Below are positions 30,940-39,221 of a stretch of 64,000 nt of DNA, one piece after another. The stretch is from Cryptosporangium phraense (GTDB lineage: Bacteria > Actinomycetota > Actinomycetes > Mycobacteriales > Cryptosporangiaceae), in assembly GCF_006912135.1 (NCBI RefSeq), contig NZ_VIRS01000007.1, positions 186,001 through 250,000 on the forward strand, given 5' to 3'. A program made the position numbers and the translations under genes. Under the pieces are notes generated by a model, which was given only the letters and a program-made list of their open reading frames with translations, did not search any database and had not been told where the DNA came from. The stretch's first letter is position 1; each line of letters begins with the position of its first letter.

Positions 30940-31429
30940 GCCCCTCGCCGGGCTCCAGCCAGTGCGAGTACAGGATCCCGTCCAGGTGGTCGATCTCGTG
31001 TGCCACCAGCCGTCCGACGCTGCCGCCGAACGTGGTGAGTTCCACTGTGCCGTCCTCGCGCTGGTGCTCGACCGTGATCGCCAGCGGCCGGCGCACCCGT
31101 CCCCGGACGTCGAAAAAACTCAGGCAGCCTTCGAAGCGGGGGACGTCCATCGTCGGCGACCGGTCGACGATCCGCGGGTTCACCAGAGTGATCGCCTCGT
31201 CCGAGCCGGCCGGGAACACGATCGCGGCCCGGCGCGCGATCCCGATCTGCGGGGCGGCGAGCCCCATCCCCTTACTGAACGTGTGCACCTGGCGGATCCG
31301 CCGGACGGCTTCACGCAGTTGATTCATGGTGTCCACCGCGAGGGCGGCGTCGAACGGGTACGCGAATCCGTCGACCGGGCAGAGGAGTCCCGGATCGTCC
31401 TCGACCTGCGAGATCCCCAGCTCACGCAT
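30890..31429 (-). CDS. Peptide deformylase homologue
   Basis: 179 residues with all three deformylase motifs: GMGLAAPQIG (about 54-63), EGCLSF (about 99-104) and HEIDHLDG (about 142-149), so metal and catalytic residues are intact. The first helix region starts MRELGISQVEDDPGLLCP. The frame is open to 31594, but the extra N-terminal part is low in similarity, so I use ATG 31429; no strong ribosome binding site decides it. It is not next to fmt, unlike housekeeping def genes, and sits in the ISOCOT/NDK-like block, so it is probably a paralogue. Its end overlaps the NDK-like gene by 50 bp. Confidence 0.8.
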   Translation of the reverse strand: MRELGISQVEDDPGLLCPVDGFAYPFDAALAVDTMNQLREAVRRIRQVHTFSKGMGLAAPQIGIARRAAIVFPAGSDEAITLVNPRIVDRSPTMDVPRFEGCLSFFDVRGRVRRPLAITVEHQREDGTVELTTFGGSVGRLVAHEIDHLDGILYSHWLEPGEGLISVEDYRGTGVGWQY

Positions 31430-31608
31430 CTCTTTGCTGGAAGCGGAGCGTGCGGAACCGACCGGTGTGAACGGTGTGACGGAAGTTGCTAGAGAGGCCA
31501 CGGAAGCGCAGATTAGCCCCTGGACCCCGCTTCCCGCTGACACCCCACCGCGGTGAAACCGCCCTGAAACCGCTCTACCGGCGCGAATACTCATCCATTC
31601 TCACGCCG

Positions 31609-32364
31609 ATGGGGCATCTGAGCGATTGCCTCCGGCAAGCCTGCGAATCACTCTGGGGTGTGTCGCACTTGCCGGGAAGTGAGGAAAGCCCACAGGATGA
31701 CGTCGCGTTACGCGCCGTGTTGTTCGATATGGACGGCACCCTGGTCGCGAGCGACGACGTGTGGGACCAGGCCATGGCCGAATTGGCCGCCACCCATGGC
31801 GCTCAGTTACCGCCGGAGTTCTTCGTCCGCAGTGTCGGGTTGGCCACAGCCGAGGCGATGATGATCGCCCAGCAGGTGCTCGGCCTCCCGGACGACCACC
31901 TCGACCGCAATCTCGCCTGGCTCCAGGAGCGAGCCCTCATCCTGTTGGCCGAAGAGCCTCCACCCTGGTTCGACGGGGCCCGCGAACTCGTCCGGACCGT
32001 CCGGGCCGCGGGTCTGCTCACCGGCCTCGTGACCTCGTCCGGGCGCGAGCACGTCGAGGTCGCGATCGCGGCTCCCGACCGCGGACGCTTCGACGTCATC
32101 GTCTGCGGTGACGACGTGGTGACGCCCAAGCCCCACCCCGAGCCGTACCTGCGGGCCGCCCGCCTGCTGGGCGTCGACCCGGCGGAGTGCGCGGTCGTGG
32201 AGGACTCGGCGACCGGCGTCGCCAGCGCGGTGGCGGCCGGGTGCCGGGTCGTCGTCGTCGCACCCGTGACCGACGAGTGCATCAACGTGGACGGGATCGG
32301 GCAGGTCGACCTCGACCTGCTCCGGTCACTGCACCACGGCCGGCCGTCTCCGGTTCAGGGCTGA
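31609..32364 (+). CDS. HAD-superfamily phosphatase (beta-phosphoglucomutase-like)
   Basis: 251 residues. HAD motif I is VLFDMDGTLV (Asp40 nucleophile, Asp42), motif II VTSSGREH, motif III Lys in TPKPHPEPYLRA and motif IV VVEDSATGVASAVAAG. The small cap between motifs I and II fits subclass IA (phosphoglycolate phosphatase or beta-phosphoglucomutase type). ATG 31609 is chosen; about 30 residues precede the fold. Divergent from the deformylase gene. The tail overlaps the XRE gene by 39 bp. The substrate is unknown, but a phosphosugar or nucleotide would suit its neighbours. Confidence 0.85.
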   Translation: MGHLSDCLRQACESLWGVSHLPGSEESPQDDVALRAVLFDMDGTLVASDDVWDQAMAELAATHGAQLPPEFFVRSVGLATAEAMMIAQQVLGLPDDHLDRNLAWLQERALILLAEEPPPWFDGARELVRTVRAAGLLTGLVTSSGREHVEVAIAAPDRGRFDVIVCGDDVVTPKPHPEPYLRAARLLGVDPAECAVVEDSATGVASAVAAGCRVVVVAPVTDECINVDGIGQVDLDLLRSLHHGRPSPVQG

Positions 32365-33369
32365 CCGGCGAACCCCTGATCGCCCACCGTGGTCACCCCG
32401 TTCGGTGGGCTCGGTCCGGTCCGGACGGTCTACCGCCCGTCCGGACCGTGGCTCGGGTTCTCCGCGGCCCTGGAACTGCCAGTGCAGCCGGTAGCGCGCG
32501 TTGAGCTGCGGCTGCGGCACCTCCCAGAGCCACTCGACCTCACCCTCGGACGAGTGGGTCACCCGCGGGTTCGCGGCCAGCGGAGCACCGTCGGCCGTCA
32601 TCGACGTCTCGGTGCCCCAGACCCGGGGTTCCAGGTGGGCCGGGAACCGCAGCCGGATCGAGAGATAGCGGGTGGGTAGCCGGATCGCGCGCTGGAACCA
32701 GTGACCCCAGGTGCCCTCGGCGACCGTGTAGGAGTACTCGATCCAGGTGCGCTCGCCCGGGTAGAGCGGGAACTCGTAGTCGCCGTTGCGGAACATCAGC
32801 CAGACCTGCTTGACCGTCGGCTGGTCCTGGGCGATGCGCCAGTCCATCGGCTCGCCGTTGCAGGATGCCTGCAGGTCGATCATGTCCCAGGTCAGCTCCG
32901 ACTTCGACTCGTCGTCGCTGGAGATCTTGATCCAGTACAGCGTCACCGGCTTGCTGCCCACGTTGTGCAGGTGGCGACGGATCGTCATGACGTAGTTCCG
33001 CCCGTCGAACCGCATGGACGCCTCCTCGCGCTCGACCACGAGGTCGGAGTGCGGGTCGGCCGCGGTGGCCGACGTCGGCGCGGCCGGGCCGGTGGCGGCC
33101 TCGTGCCGTGAGCGGTCGTATTCACGCCAGAGCAGCCACAGCCGGCCACCCGACCCGAGCACGTCGTCCGCGCGGCGCGCGAAGTCCTCGGTCGGGCGGT
33201 GCCGGCCACTTTCGATGTGGCTGACATAGGACGGGTCGAACGCCATCCGGCGCGCGAGGGCCTTCTTGGATAAGCCGGCCTCGACACGACGGCGCGTCAA
33301 CTCCGTGCGAAACGCGTCCATCGTCGCTGTCACCTGCGTCACCGGGGTAGTCGTGACGTTCTGGTCCAT
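32326..33369 (-). CDS. XRE-family regulator with C-terminal beta-rich domain
   Basis: 347 residues. HTH at about 22-70 (RRVEAGLSKKALARRMAFDP, then SYVSHIESGRHRPTEDFARR), then a linker, and a beta-strand-rich domain of about 180 residues (MRFDGRNYVMTIRRHLHNVG; GDYEFPLYPGERTWIEYSYT) followed by an Arg-rich tail. ATG 33369 has GAGGTG 6 bases upstream. HTH proteins with this kind of beta domain are common in actinobacteria, and the domain's ligand is unknown. It ends inside the HAD gene by 39 bp. It may control the accessory block. Confidence 0.75.
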   Translation of the reverse strand: MDQNVTTTPVTQVTATMDAFRTELTRRRVEAGLSKKALARRMAFDPSYVSHIESGRHRPTEDFARRADDVLGSGGRLWLLWREYDRSRHEAATGPAAPTSATAADPHSDLVVEREEASMRFDGRNYVMTIRRHLHNVGSKPVTLYWIKISSDDESKSELTWDMIDLQASCNGEPMDWRIAQDQPTVKQVWLMFRNGDYEFPLYPGERTWIEYSYTVAEGTWGHWFQRAIRLPTRYLSIRLRFPAHLEPRVWGTETSMTADGAPLAANPRVTHSSEGEVEWLWEVPQPQLNARYRLHWQFQGRGEPEPRSGRAVDRPDRTEPTERGDHGGRSGVRRSALNRRRPAVVQ

Positions 33370-33575
33370 GTGCGCACCTCACTGAGTGCGTGGACATACT
33401 CCACACACTGTAAGCCGTACGAGCGTCACCCGGCGTCGTGTACGCAGACCTCGCCCATTTTGCGGGGATTCAAGGCTGAATCTGCCTGTGGCTTCTGTCA
33501 CGGTAGATGCCTATCGGTTCCTCTGGCTACACGTCGCGGACTGTCGGTCCGGTAAGTAAACCAACGATCTGCCGG

Positions 33576-33581
33576 TAGGCT
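33576..33581 (+). promoter_or_regulatory. -10 element of a leaderless rimO promoter
   Basis: TAGGCT ends 6 bases before rimO ATG 33588. No ribosome binding site precedes the ATG. This is the TANNNT-N6-ATG pattern of leaderless actinobacterial mRNAs. Confidence 0.55.
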
Positions 33582-33587
33582 CGCCGC

Positions 33588-35072
33588 ATGCCTCGGAATG
33601 CCGGCGACCGACGAGTCGCCCTCGTCACGCTGGGCTGCGCGCGCAACGAGGTCGACTCCGAAGAGCTCGCCGGCCGGCTCGCCGGCGACGGCTGGGAACT
33701 GGTCGACGCCTCGGACGCGGACGTCGTCCTCGTGAACACCTGTGGGTTCGTCGAGCAAGCCAAGAAGGACTCGGTCGACACCCTGCTGGCCGCCTCCGAC
33801 AGCGGCGCGAAAGTCGTCGCGGCCGGCTGCATGGCCGAGCGGTACGGCAACGAGCTGGCCACCGCGCTGCCGGAGGCCGACGCGGTGCTGGGCTTCGACG
33901 ACTACACGAACATCTCCGACCGGCTGAACCGCGTGCTGGCCGGCGAGGAGCTGGAAGCGCACACCCCGCGCGACCGCCGCACGCTCCTGCCGATCTCGCC
34001 GGTCGAGCGGTCCACCGCCAACGTCGTGGTGCCCGGGCACCTCCCGGACGGTGTCGGTCCCGCCTCCGGCCCCCGCGTCCTGCGTCGCCGGCTCGAGGGC
34101 GGCCCGGTCGCTCCGCTCAAGCTGGCCAGCGGCTGCGACCGGCGGTGCGCGTTCTGCGCGATCCCGTCGTTCCGCGGCGCGTTCGTCTCCCGGCGCCCCA
34201 CCGAGCTCCTCGACGAGGCCCGCTGGCTCGCCGAGCAGGGCGTCCGTGAGCTCGTGCTGGTCAGCGAGAACTCGTCGTCGTACGGCAAGGACCTGGGCGA
34301 CCCGCGGCTGCTCGAGGCCCTGCTGCCGGAGCTCGCCGCGATCCCCGGCGTCGTCCGGGTGCGGGTCTCCTACCTGCAGCCGGCTGAGACCCGGCCGTCG
34401 CTGGTGAAGGTCATCGCCGAGACGCCCGGCGTCGCCGCGTACTTCGACCTCTCGTTCCAGCACTCCAGCGAGCCGGTGCTGCGCCGGATGCGCCGCTTCG
34501 GCTCCACCGAGCGCTTCCTGGAACTGCTGGCCACGGCGCGGGAGCTCGCCCCCGAGGCCGGCGTCCGCTCGAACTTCATCGTCGGGTTCCCCGGCGAGAC
34601 CAAGGCCGACGTCGCCGAGCTGGCCCGGTTCCTGACCGAGGGCCGGCTCGACGTCGTCGGCGTCTTCGGGTACTCCGACGAGGACGGCACCGAGGCCGCG
34701 ACGCTACCCGACAAGATCCGGCGCGACACGATCGACCGCCGGTTCGACCGGATCTCCCGGCTCGCCGAGGAGCTCACCGCCCAGCGGGCCGAGGAGCGCA
34801 TCGGCACCACCGTCGAGGTCCTCGTCGAGGCCGTCGCCGACGACGGCACGGCTGAGGGCCGCGCCGAGCACCAGGCGCCCGAGGTCGACGGTTCGGTCAC
34901 GCTCCGCGGCGACTGTCCGGTGCTGGGCCGCCTCGCCGTCGGCGATCTCGTCCGGGCCCGGGTGACCGGCAGCCTGGGTGTCGATCTGGACGCCGACGTG
35001 CTCGCCGTCGTCGACCGGGCCGGTGTCGGGCCGGTAGCGGATGCCCGGGTGCCCGTCGGCACTGGCGGATGA
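33588..35072 (+). CDS. rimO: Ribosomal protein S12 methylthiotransferase RimO
   Basis: Radical-SAM enzyme that adds a methylthio group to an Asp of S12. 494 residues: N-terminal UPF0004 domain ([48 protein letters not shown]) providing three Cys for the second cluster, the radical SAM motif CDRRCAFC (about 184-191), and a C-terminal TRAM domain ([20 protein letters not shown]). RimO rather than MiaB is indicated by [11 protein letters not shown] and CAIPSFRG. pgsA overlaps the stop (ATGA), as usual. Confidence 0.94.
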   Translation: MPRNAGDRRVALVTLGCARNEVDSEELAGRLAGDGWELVDASDADVVLVNTCGFVEQAKKDSVDTLLAASDSGAKVVAAGCMAERYGNELATALPEADAVLGFDDYTNISDRLNRVLAGEELEAHTPRDRRTLLPISPVERSTANVVVPGHLPDGVGPASGPRVLRRRLEGGPVAPLKLASGCDRRCAFCAIPSFRGAFVSRRPTELLDEARWLAEQGVRELVLVSENSSSYGKDLGDPRLLEALLPELAAIPGVVRVRVSYLQPAETRPSLVKVIAETPGVAAYFDLSFQHSSEPVLRRMRRFGSTERFLELLATARELAPEAGVRSNFIVGFPGETKADVAELARFLTEGRLDVVGVFGYSDEDGTEAATLPDKIRRDTIDRRFDRISRLAEELTAQRAEERIGTTVEVLVEAVADDGTAEGRAEHQAPEVDGSVTLRGDCPVLGRLAVGDLVRARVTGSLGVDLDADVLAVVDRAGVGPVADARVPVGTGG

Positions 35073-35701
35073 GCGACGTGGCGACCGGCGCGACGCCGTC
35101 CGGAGCCGCGCCCAAGCGGCAGGCGCCGCTGCTGAACATCGCGAACGTCCTCACCGCGCTGCGCATCGTGCTGGTGCCGGTCTTCGTGGCCGCGCTCGTC
35201 GTCTCGGACGGCACGCACCGGGGCTGGCTGCTCGCCAGCGCCGCGCTGTTCCTGATCGCGTCGATCACCGACTACTGGGACGGCTGGATCGCCCGGGCCC
35301 GCGACCTCGTGACGCCGTTCGGCGCGATCGCCGACCCGATCGCCGACAAGGCGCTCACCGGGGCCGCGCTGATCGGGCTCTCGGCGTACGACCTGCTGCC
35401 GTGGTGGGTCACGGTCATCATCCTGATCCGCGAGTGGGGCATCACCGCGCTGCGGTTCGGCGTGCTGCGCCACGGCGTGATCCCGGCCAGCCGGGGCGGC
35501 AAGCTCAAGACGTTGCTGCAGGTGATCGCGATCATCTGGTACCTGTGCCCGATCACCGGCCCGATCGACTGGGTCGGGACGATCCTGATGGGCGCCGCGT
35601 TCGTTCTCACGGTCGTCACCGGCGCCGACTACGTCGTCCAGGCCCTGGCCCTGCGTCGGAAGGCCCGCGAAGCTGCCGCCCGAGGCGGCGCCGGTGACTG
35701 A
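35069..35701 (+). CDS. pgsA: CDP-diacylglycerol-glycerol-3-phosphate phosphatidyltransferase PgsA
   Basis: Membrane enzyme that makes phosphatidylglycerol phosphate. 210 residues with the CDP-alcohol phosphotransferase motif starting at Asp68 ([18 protein letters not shown], then AIADPIADK), matching DxxDGxxAR...G...D...D. Several membrane segments follow ([20 protein letters not shown]). In actinobacteria related genes may make phosphatidylinositol phosphate instead, but the rimO-pgsA-cinA order supports PgsA. cinA overlaps by 8 bases at 35694-35701. Confidence 0.92.
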   Translation: MSDVATGATPSGAAPKRQAPLLNIANVLTALRIVLVPVFVAALVVSDGTHRGWLLASAALFLIASITDYWDGWIARARDLVTPFGAIADPIADKALTGAALIGLSAYDLLPWWVTVIILIREWGITALRFGVLRHGVIPASRGGKLKTLLQVIAIIWYLCPITGPIDWVGTILMGAAFVLTVVTGADYVVQALALRRKAREAAARGGAGD

Positions 35702-36197
35702 GCCGACCGCGGCCGGTGTTCTCGCCGCCCTCCGGGCCCGCGGCGAGACCCTGGCCACCGCGGAGTCGCTCACCGGCGGGATGCTCGCCGCCCACCTCGT
35801 CGACGTGCCCGGCGCCTCCCGGGTGTTCCGCGGCGGCCTGGTGCCGTACGCCACCGACCTGAAAGCGACGCTCGTCGACGTCGAGAAGGGGCTGCTCGAC
35901 CGCCTCGGACCGGTCGCCGCCGACGTCGCCATGGCCCTCGCCGAGGGCGCGCGACGGCGGTGCGGAGCCGACTGGGGGCTGGGCACGACCGGCGTGGCCG
36001 GGCCCGACCCGCAGGACGGGAAACCGGCCGGGACGGTCTTCGTGGGCGTGGCCGGGCCCGACGGGCCACCCGCCGTCCGGGCACTGCACCTGAGCGGGGA
36101 CCGCGCGGCGATCCGCGCCGCGACCGTCGACGAAGCGCTGGCCCTGCTGGCCGGGAAGCTCGACGGCACGGCGGACGTTACGGACTCTGATGCTTGA
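35694..36197 (+). CDS. cinA: CinA C-terminal domain protein (nicotinamide-nucleotide amidase PncC)
   Basis: 167 residues forming only the C-terminal amidohydrolase domain of CinA, which deamidates NMN. Motifs are ATAESLTGGMLAAHLVDVPG near the start and GLGTTGVAGPDPQDGKPAGT, the conserved TGxAGP signature. GTG 35694 overlaps pgsA by 8 bp. The competence-linked N-terminal half is absent, normal for actinobacteria. The gene is followed after 127 bases by the clgR leader. Confidence 0.92.
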   Translation: MTEPTAAGVLAALRARGETLATAESLTGGMLAAHLVDVPGASRVFRGGLVPYATDLKATLVDVEKGLLDRLGPVAADVAMALAEGARRRCGADWGLGTTGVAGPDPQDGKPAGTVFVGVAGPDGPPAVRALHLSGDRAAIRAATVDEALALLAGKLDGTADVTDSDA

Positions 36198-36245
36198 TGC
36201 AGACGAATTCCGACCGGTAACCGACCGACAGGTAAACCGCCAGCG

Positions 36246-36263
36246 GTTACGCCCTCGGCAAAC
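36246..36263. promoter_or_regulatory. Possible operator upstream of clgR
   Basis: GTTACGCCCTCGGCAAAC is a partial dyad (GTT...AAC with a CG-rich core) about 50 bases before the putative clgR -10, and CGGTTAC within it is repeated inverted as GTAACCG about 20 bases upstream (36218-36224). ClgR regulators are known to autoregulate through GTTCGC-like half-sites, but the match here is imperfect. Confidence 0.3.
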
Positions 36264-36312
36264 GCCGACGCCCCGACGGCCCGTCACCGTGCCTCACGCT
36301 GGTCGCTCGGAG

Positions 36313-36318
36313 TACGGT
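36313..36318 (+). promoter_or_regulatory. -10 element upstream of the clgR uORF
   Basis: TACGGT ends 6 bases before ATG 36325, the TANNNT-N6-ATG pattern seen for rimO and ftsK in this window, predicting a transcript that starts at the uORF start codon. Confidence 0.5.
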
Positions 36319-36324
36319 GACGCC

Positions 36325-36363
36325 ATGCCTGATCCCTGGCAGCTGCGCGAGAGGGGTGCCTGA
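36325..36363 (+). CDS. 12-codon upstream ORF coupled to clgR
   Basis: The peptide [12 protein letters not shown] is encoded by 12 codons and a TGA. The stop overlaps the clgR start as TGATG (36361-36365), and clgR's ribosome binding site (GAGAGGGG, 36350-36357) lies inside it. The ATG is directly downstream of a TACGGT -10, so it would be leaderless. It may gate clgR translation. It could also be an accidental reading frame; conservation in relatives would decide. Confidence 0.45.
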   Translation: MPDPWQLRERGA

Positions 36364-36818
36364 TGGTCCTGCTACGACGGATCCTCGGCGACACGCTGCG
36401 GTCGCAGCGGCTCGCCCAGCGACGCACTCTTCGCGAGGTCTCCTCGGCTGCCAAGGTCAGCCTCGGTTACCTCTCCGAGGTCGAACGCGGTCAGAAAGAA
36501 GCTTCCTCCGAGCTGCTCTCGTCGATCTGCGAGGCGCTCGGAGTTCCGCTCTCCGAGGTCCTGCGCGACGTGAGCGACACGCTCGAGGTCGCCGAGACGG
36601 CGCCCGCGGCGCTCAACGCGGTCAACTCCGTCAACGCGGTGGAGCCGGTCGCGGCGCTCGCCGGTGCGGCCGTCGGCGGCGACGGAGCCGAGCTCGAGGT
36701 CGTCGGGGCCGGTCCCAGCCGCCTCGAGGTCCACCTCGACCACGGCCACCACCTCGACAGCCACCTCGACAATCACTTGGACACGCGCGCCCGGCACCGG
36801 GTCGTCGCCGCCGCGTGA
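36363..36818 (+). CDS. clgR: ClgR-type XRE regulator of protease and phage-shock genes
   Basis: 151 residues. The N-terminal [23 protein letters not shown] followed by [20 protein letters not shown] and [12 protein letters not shown], is the near-invariant ClgR sequence. Family members activate clp protease genes and, in mycobacteria, the clgR-pspA-Rv2743c operon. Residues 80-150 are a variable Ala/Val tail with a His/Asp repeat, [15 protein letters not shown]. The protein ends VVAAA; a C-terminal Ala-Ala makes known ClgR proteins substrates for Clp proteolysis. Start ATG 36363 overlaps the uORF stop. Confidence 0.92.
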   Translation: MVLLRRILGDTLRSQRLAQRRTLREVSSAAKVSLGYLSEVERGQKEASSELLSSICEALGVPLSEVLRDVSDTLEVAETAPAALNAVNSVNAVEPVAALAGAAVGGDGAELEVVGAGPSRLEVHLDHGHHLDSHLDNHLDTRARHRVVAAA

Positions 36819-37387
36819 GCCTGCTCGACGAGGGCGAGACCCGCGGCACGCGGGTCCGGGCCGGGAACGCGATGGGGCGTACCCGGGCGTCGCTGCTCGA
36901 CGCGGCCGTCCGGCTGGTCGCCGAGCGCGGCACCCGGCGGACGTCGATGACCGACATCGCCCAGGCCGCCGGCATCGCCAAGGGCACGCTCTACAACCAC
37001 TTCCGCAACAAGGACGAGGTCTTCGCCGCGCTGGTCGAGGCCGAGATCGTGCTGATCGCCGACCAGTGCCGGGGCCTGCCGCTGGAGGACGCCCTGGCGG
37101 TGGCGGCCATCCGGCTCGACACCCACCCGGCGTTGCGTCGGGTTGCCGACGACGACCCGGCGTCGCTGGCCGGGCTGGCCGGGGCACCCCCGGAGGCGGC
37201 CGGCTGGCGCGCGGCCCGGGCCGCGGCCGCCGACGCGCTCACCGCGAGCGGGCGTGACCCGCGGGGCGCCGAGCTGGTCGTCCGCTGGCTGGCCAGCCAC
37301 ATCGGCGCGCCCGACCCGGGCGACGCCGAAGCGAGCGCGAGGTTGCTCTCCGCAGTCCTTCCGCTGCGAACCCTGGCAACGGTCTGA
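36815..37387 (+). CDS. TetR-family regulator inside the psp operon
   Basis: 190 residues. HTH at about 31-75: [20 protein letters not shown] then [20 protein letters not shown] and [13 protein letters not shown], the classic TetR fold. GTG 36815 overlaps the clgR TGA (GTGA), so it is cotranslated. The C-terminal ligand domain is Ala-rich and unspecific. The insertion of a TetR gene between clgR and pspA differs from the mycobacterial arrangement. The ligand is unknown. The frame open upstream to 36317 is a shadow. Confidence 0.85.
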   Translation: MSLLDEGETRGTRVRAGNAMGRTRASLLDAAVRLVAERGTRRTSMTDIAQAAGIAKGTLYNHFRNKDEVFAALVEAEIVLIADQCRGLPLEDALAVAAIRLDTHPALRRVADDDPASLAGLAGAPPEAAGWRAARAAAADALTASGRDPRGAELVVRWLASHIGAPDPGDAEASARLLSAVLPLRTLATV

Positions 37388-37506
37388 CCCTGACGCCTAC
37401 CCTGAGGTTGACCCTGAGCCTGGTCCCGGTCAGGTGACGATGGTGCGTGGGCCTGAGACGATAGGGGAAACGCACCGCATGTCGAGGGTCGAGCACGACT
37501 GGTGAA

Positions 37507-37529
37507 CCGGCCGGCTCTGCCGCGGCCGG
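37507..37529 (+). terminator. Hairpin upstream of pspA
   Basis: CCGGCCG (37507-37513) and CGGCCGG (37523-37529) form a 7-bp stem with a 9-base loop, within a direct repeat of CGGCCGGCTC. It lies 120 bases after tetR and 43 before pspA, so it may be a terminator, attenuator or leader structure. Confidence 0.35.
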
Positions 37530-37571
37530 CTCCGGCCTGGTCGCACGCGCCACAGGGAGTTGAGGACACCG

Positions 37572-38450
37572 ATGGCCAACCCGATCATCAAGGCCTGGAA
37601 GTACTTCATGGCGTCACTCGGCGCCAAGGTCGACGAGCACGCCGACCCGAAGGTACAGATCGAGCAGGCCATCGACGACGCGAAGAACCAGCACCGCGCA
37701 CTCGTCGAGCAGGCCGCGAACGTGATCGGTAACCAGCGCCAGCTCGAGCTCAAGCTCTCCCGCCAGATGACCCAGGTGGAGAAGCTGCAGAGCTCGGCCC
37801 GTCAGGCGCTGGTGCTCGCCGACAAGGCCCGGGCCGAGGGCAACGAGCAGCAGGCCACGCAGTACGAGAGCACCGCGACCGCGTTCGCGACCCAGCTGGT
37901 CGCGGCCGAGCAGTCGCTGGAAGACCTCAAGACGCTGCACGACCAGGCACTCTCGGCCGCCCAGCAGGCGAAGCAGGCCGTCGACAGCAACGCGATGCTC
38001 CTCCAGCAGCGCCTGGCCGAGCGGGCCCAGCTGCTCAACCAGCTCGAGCAGGCGAAGATGCAGGAGCGGGTCGCCGACTCGCTGCAGGGCATGTCGCAGC
38101 TCACCGCCTCGGGCAACGTCCCGAGCCTGGACGAGGTCCGGGAGAAGATCGAGAGCCGGTACGCGACCGCGATGGGCCGCTCCGAGCTGGCCCAGAACTC
38201 GGTCGAGGGCCGGATGCTCGAGGTGCAGAAGTCCGCGCTCGACATGGCCGGTGCGTCCCGGCTCGAGCAGATCCGGGCGAGCATGGCCGGTGGCCAGCTC
38301 GGCCAGGGCCAGAAGGCACCCGCGGTGGGTCCGGCGGCGGCCGCCACTCCGCCGGCCGCGGCCACCAACGGCTCGCTGCCGCTCGCGGAGCAGCGTCTCA
38401 AGGAGCTCCGGGACGCCGACGCGGCCTCCGGCCCGCGGCCGCCGGCGTAG
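37572..38450 (+). CDS. pspA: PspA/IM30 (ESCRT-III-like) membrane-stress protein
   Basis: Peripheral membrane protein that forms rods and patches to maintain membrane integrity. 292 residues: N terminus [20 protein letters not shown] followed by [20 protein letters not shown], then long alpha-helical coiled coils (about 30-220) and a disordered Ala/Pro linker before a short C-terminal helix ([19 protein letters not shown]). ATG 37572 starts at the family N terminus; TTG 37560 is an in-frame alternative four residues earlier. Followed three bases later by pspM. Confidence 0.95.
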   Translation: MANPIIKAWKYFMASLGAKVDEHADPKVQIEQAIDDAKNQHRALVEQAANVIGNQRQLELKLSRQMTQVEKLQSSARQALVLADKARAEGNEQQATQYESTATAFATQLVAAEQSLEDLKTLHDQALSAAQQAKQAVDSNAMLLQQRLAERAQLLNQLEQAKMQERVADSLQGMSQLTASGNVPSLDEVREKIESRYATAMGRSELAQNSVEGRMLEVQKSALDMAGASRLEQIRASMAGGQLGQGQKAPAVGPAAAATPPAAATNGSLPLAEQRLKELRDADAASGPRPPA

Positions 38451-38453
38451 GCC

Positions 38454-39221
38454 ATGAGGGGATCCCGGGGGCCGGACGCACGGGCGCTGCACCTCCGCGC
38501 CCTGCGGAAGGCCAAGAACAAGGCCCGCACGTGGACGGTGTGGGCGGCGACGCTGGGCGGCTCGGCGTTGGTCGCGGTGCCCTACGCCGGCCTGGGCCTG
38601 CCCGACATCTTCTGGGCGGGCGCGGCCGGTGGGGCCACCGCGATGGCGATCCTGCGCCGGCGTGACCATCACGAGCTGGCCGCGGCGCCGGTCCCGCTGC
38701 CCGAGCCACGTCGCGAGCTGACGATCGGGCAGCGGTTGACCCCGCTGCTCGGCCCGCGGATCGGCGCGCTGCTCGACTTCCCGCACCGGGTGGTGCTCCC
38801 GGCGAGTTCACCGGCCTTCGACGCCGCTCGGCGGCTGAACGAGGCCGCGCGGATCCTGCCCGAGATGCTCGACCGGCTCGGCCCCTACCGGGGTGACCTG
38901 CCGGCCGAGGCCGAGGCCGCCTACGCGACGTTGAAGGACCTGGGCACCCGCCTCGGGCTGATCGAGCGGACGCTCTCCTCGGCCGCGCCCGAGGCCCGGC
39001 CGCAGATCCTGGCCGCGCGTGACGAGCTGGTGGCCCGGTTCGTCGAGGGCGTCGACGCCTACGAGGCGCTGACGATCGCGGCCGCCGAGTGCGTCGCCGC
39101 AGTGGCCCGGGGTGGCGACGACAGCTTCTCGTCCCGTCTCACCGAGGCCGCCGACCGCCTGGCCGGACTCTCCTACGGCCTCAACACCGTGCACGACGTC
39201 AATCGCGAGGCTGGCATTTAG
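38454..39221 (+). CDS. pspM: PspM-like membrane partner of PspA
   Basis: 255 residues. Two membrane segments (about 26-62: TVWAATLGGSALVAVPYAGL, then DIFWAGAAGGATAMAIL) after a basic start (RALRKAKNKARTW), followed by a long soluble helical domain. This corresponds to the PspM (Rv2743c-like) proteins that link PspA to the membrane in actinobacterial psp operons; identification rests on position and topology more than on motif. The 3' end overlaps the convergent nei gene by 23 bp. Confidence 0.75.
   Translation: MRGSRGPDARALHLRALRKAKNKARTWTVWAATLGGSALVAVPYAGLGLPDIFWAGAAGGATAMAILRRRDHHELAAAPVPLPEPRRELTIGQRLTPLLGPRIGALLDFPHRVVLPASSPAFDAARRLNEAARILPEMLDRLGPYRGDLPAEAEAAYATLKDLGTRLGLIERTLSSAAPEARPQILAARDELVARFVEGVDAYEALTIAAAECVAAVARGGDDSFSSRLTEAADRLAGLSYGLNTVHDVNREAGI

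Noticed and set aside
36246-36263. Firm assignment of the GTTACGC dyad as a ClgR box
   Set aside because: Mismatch to the published half-site makes this only a weak candidate, so it is listed at low confidence.
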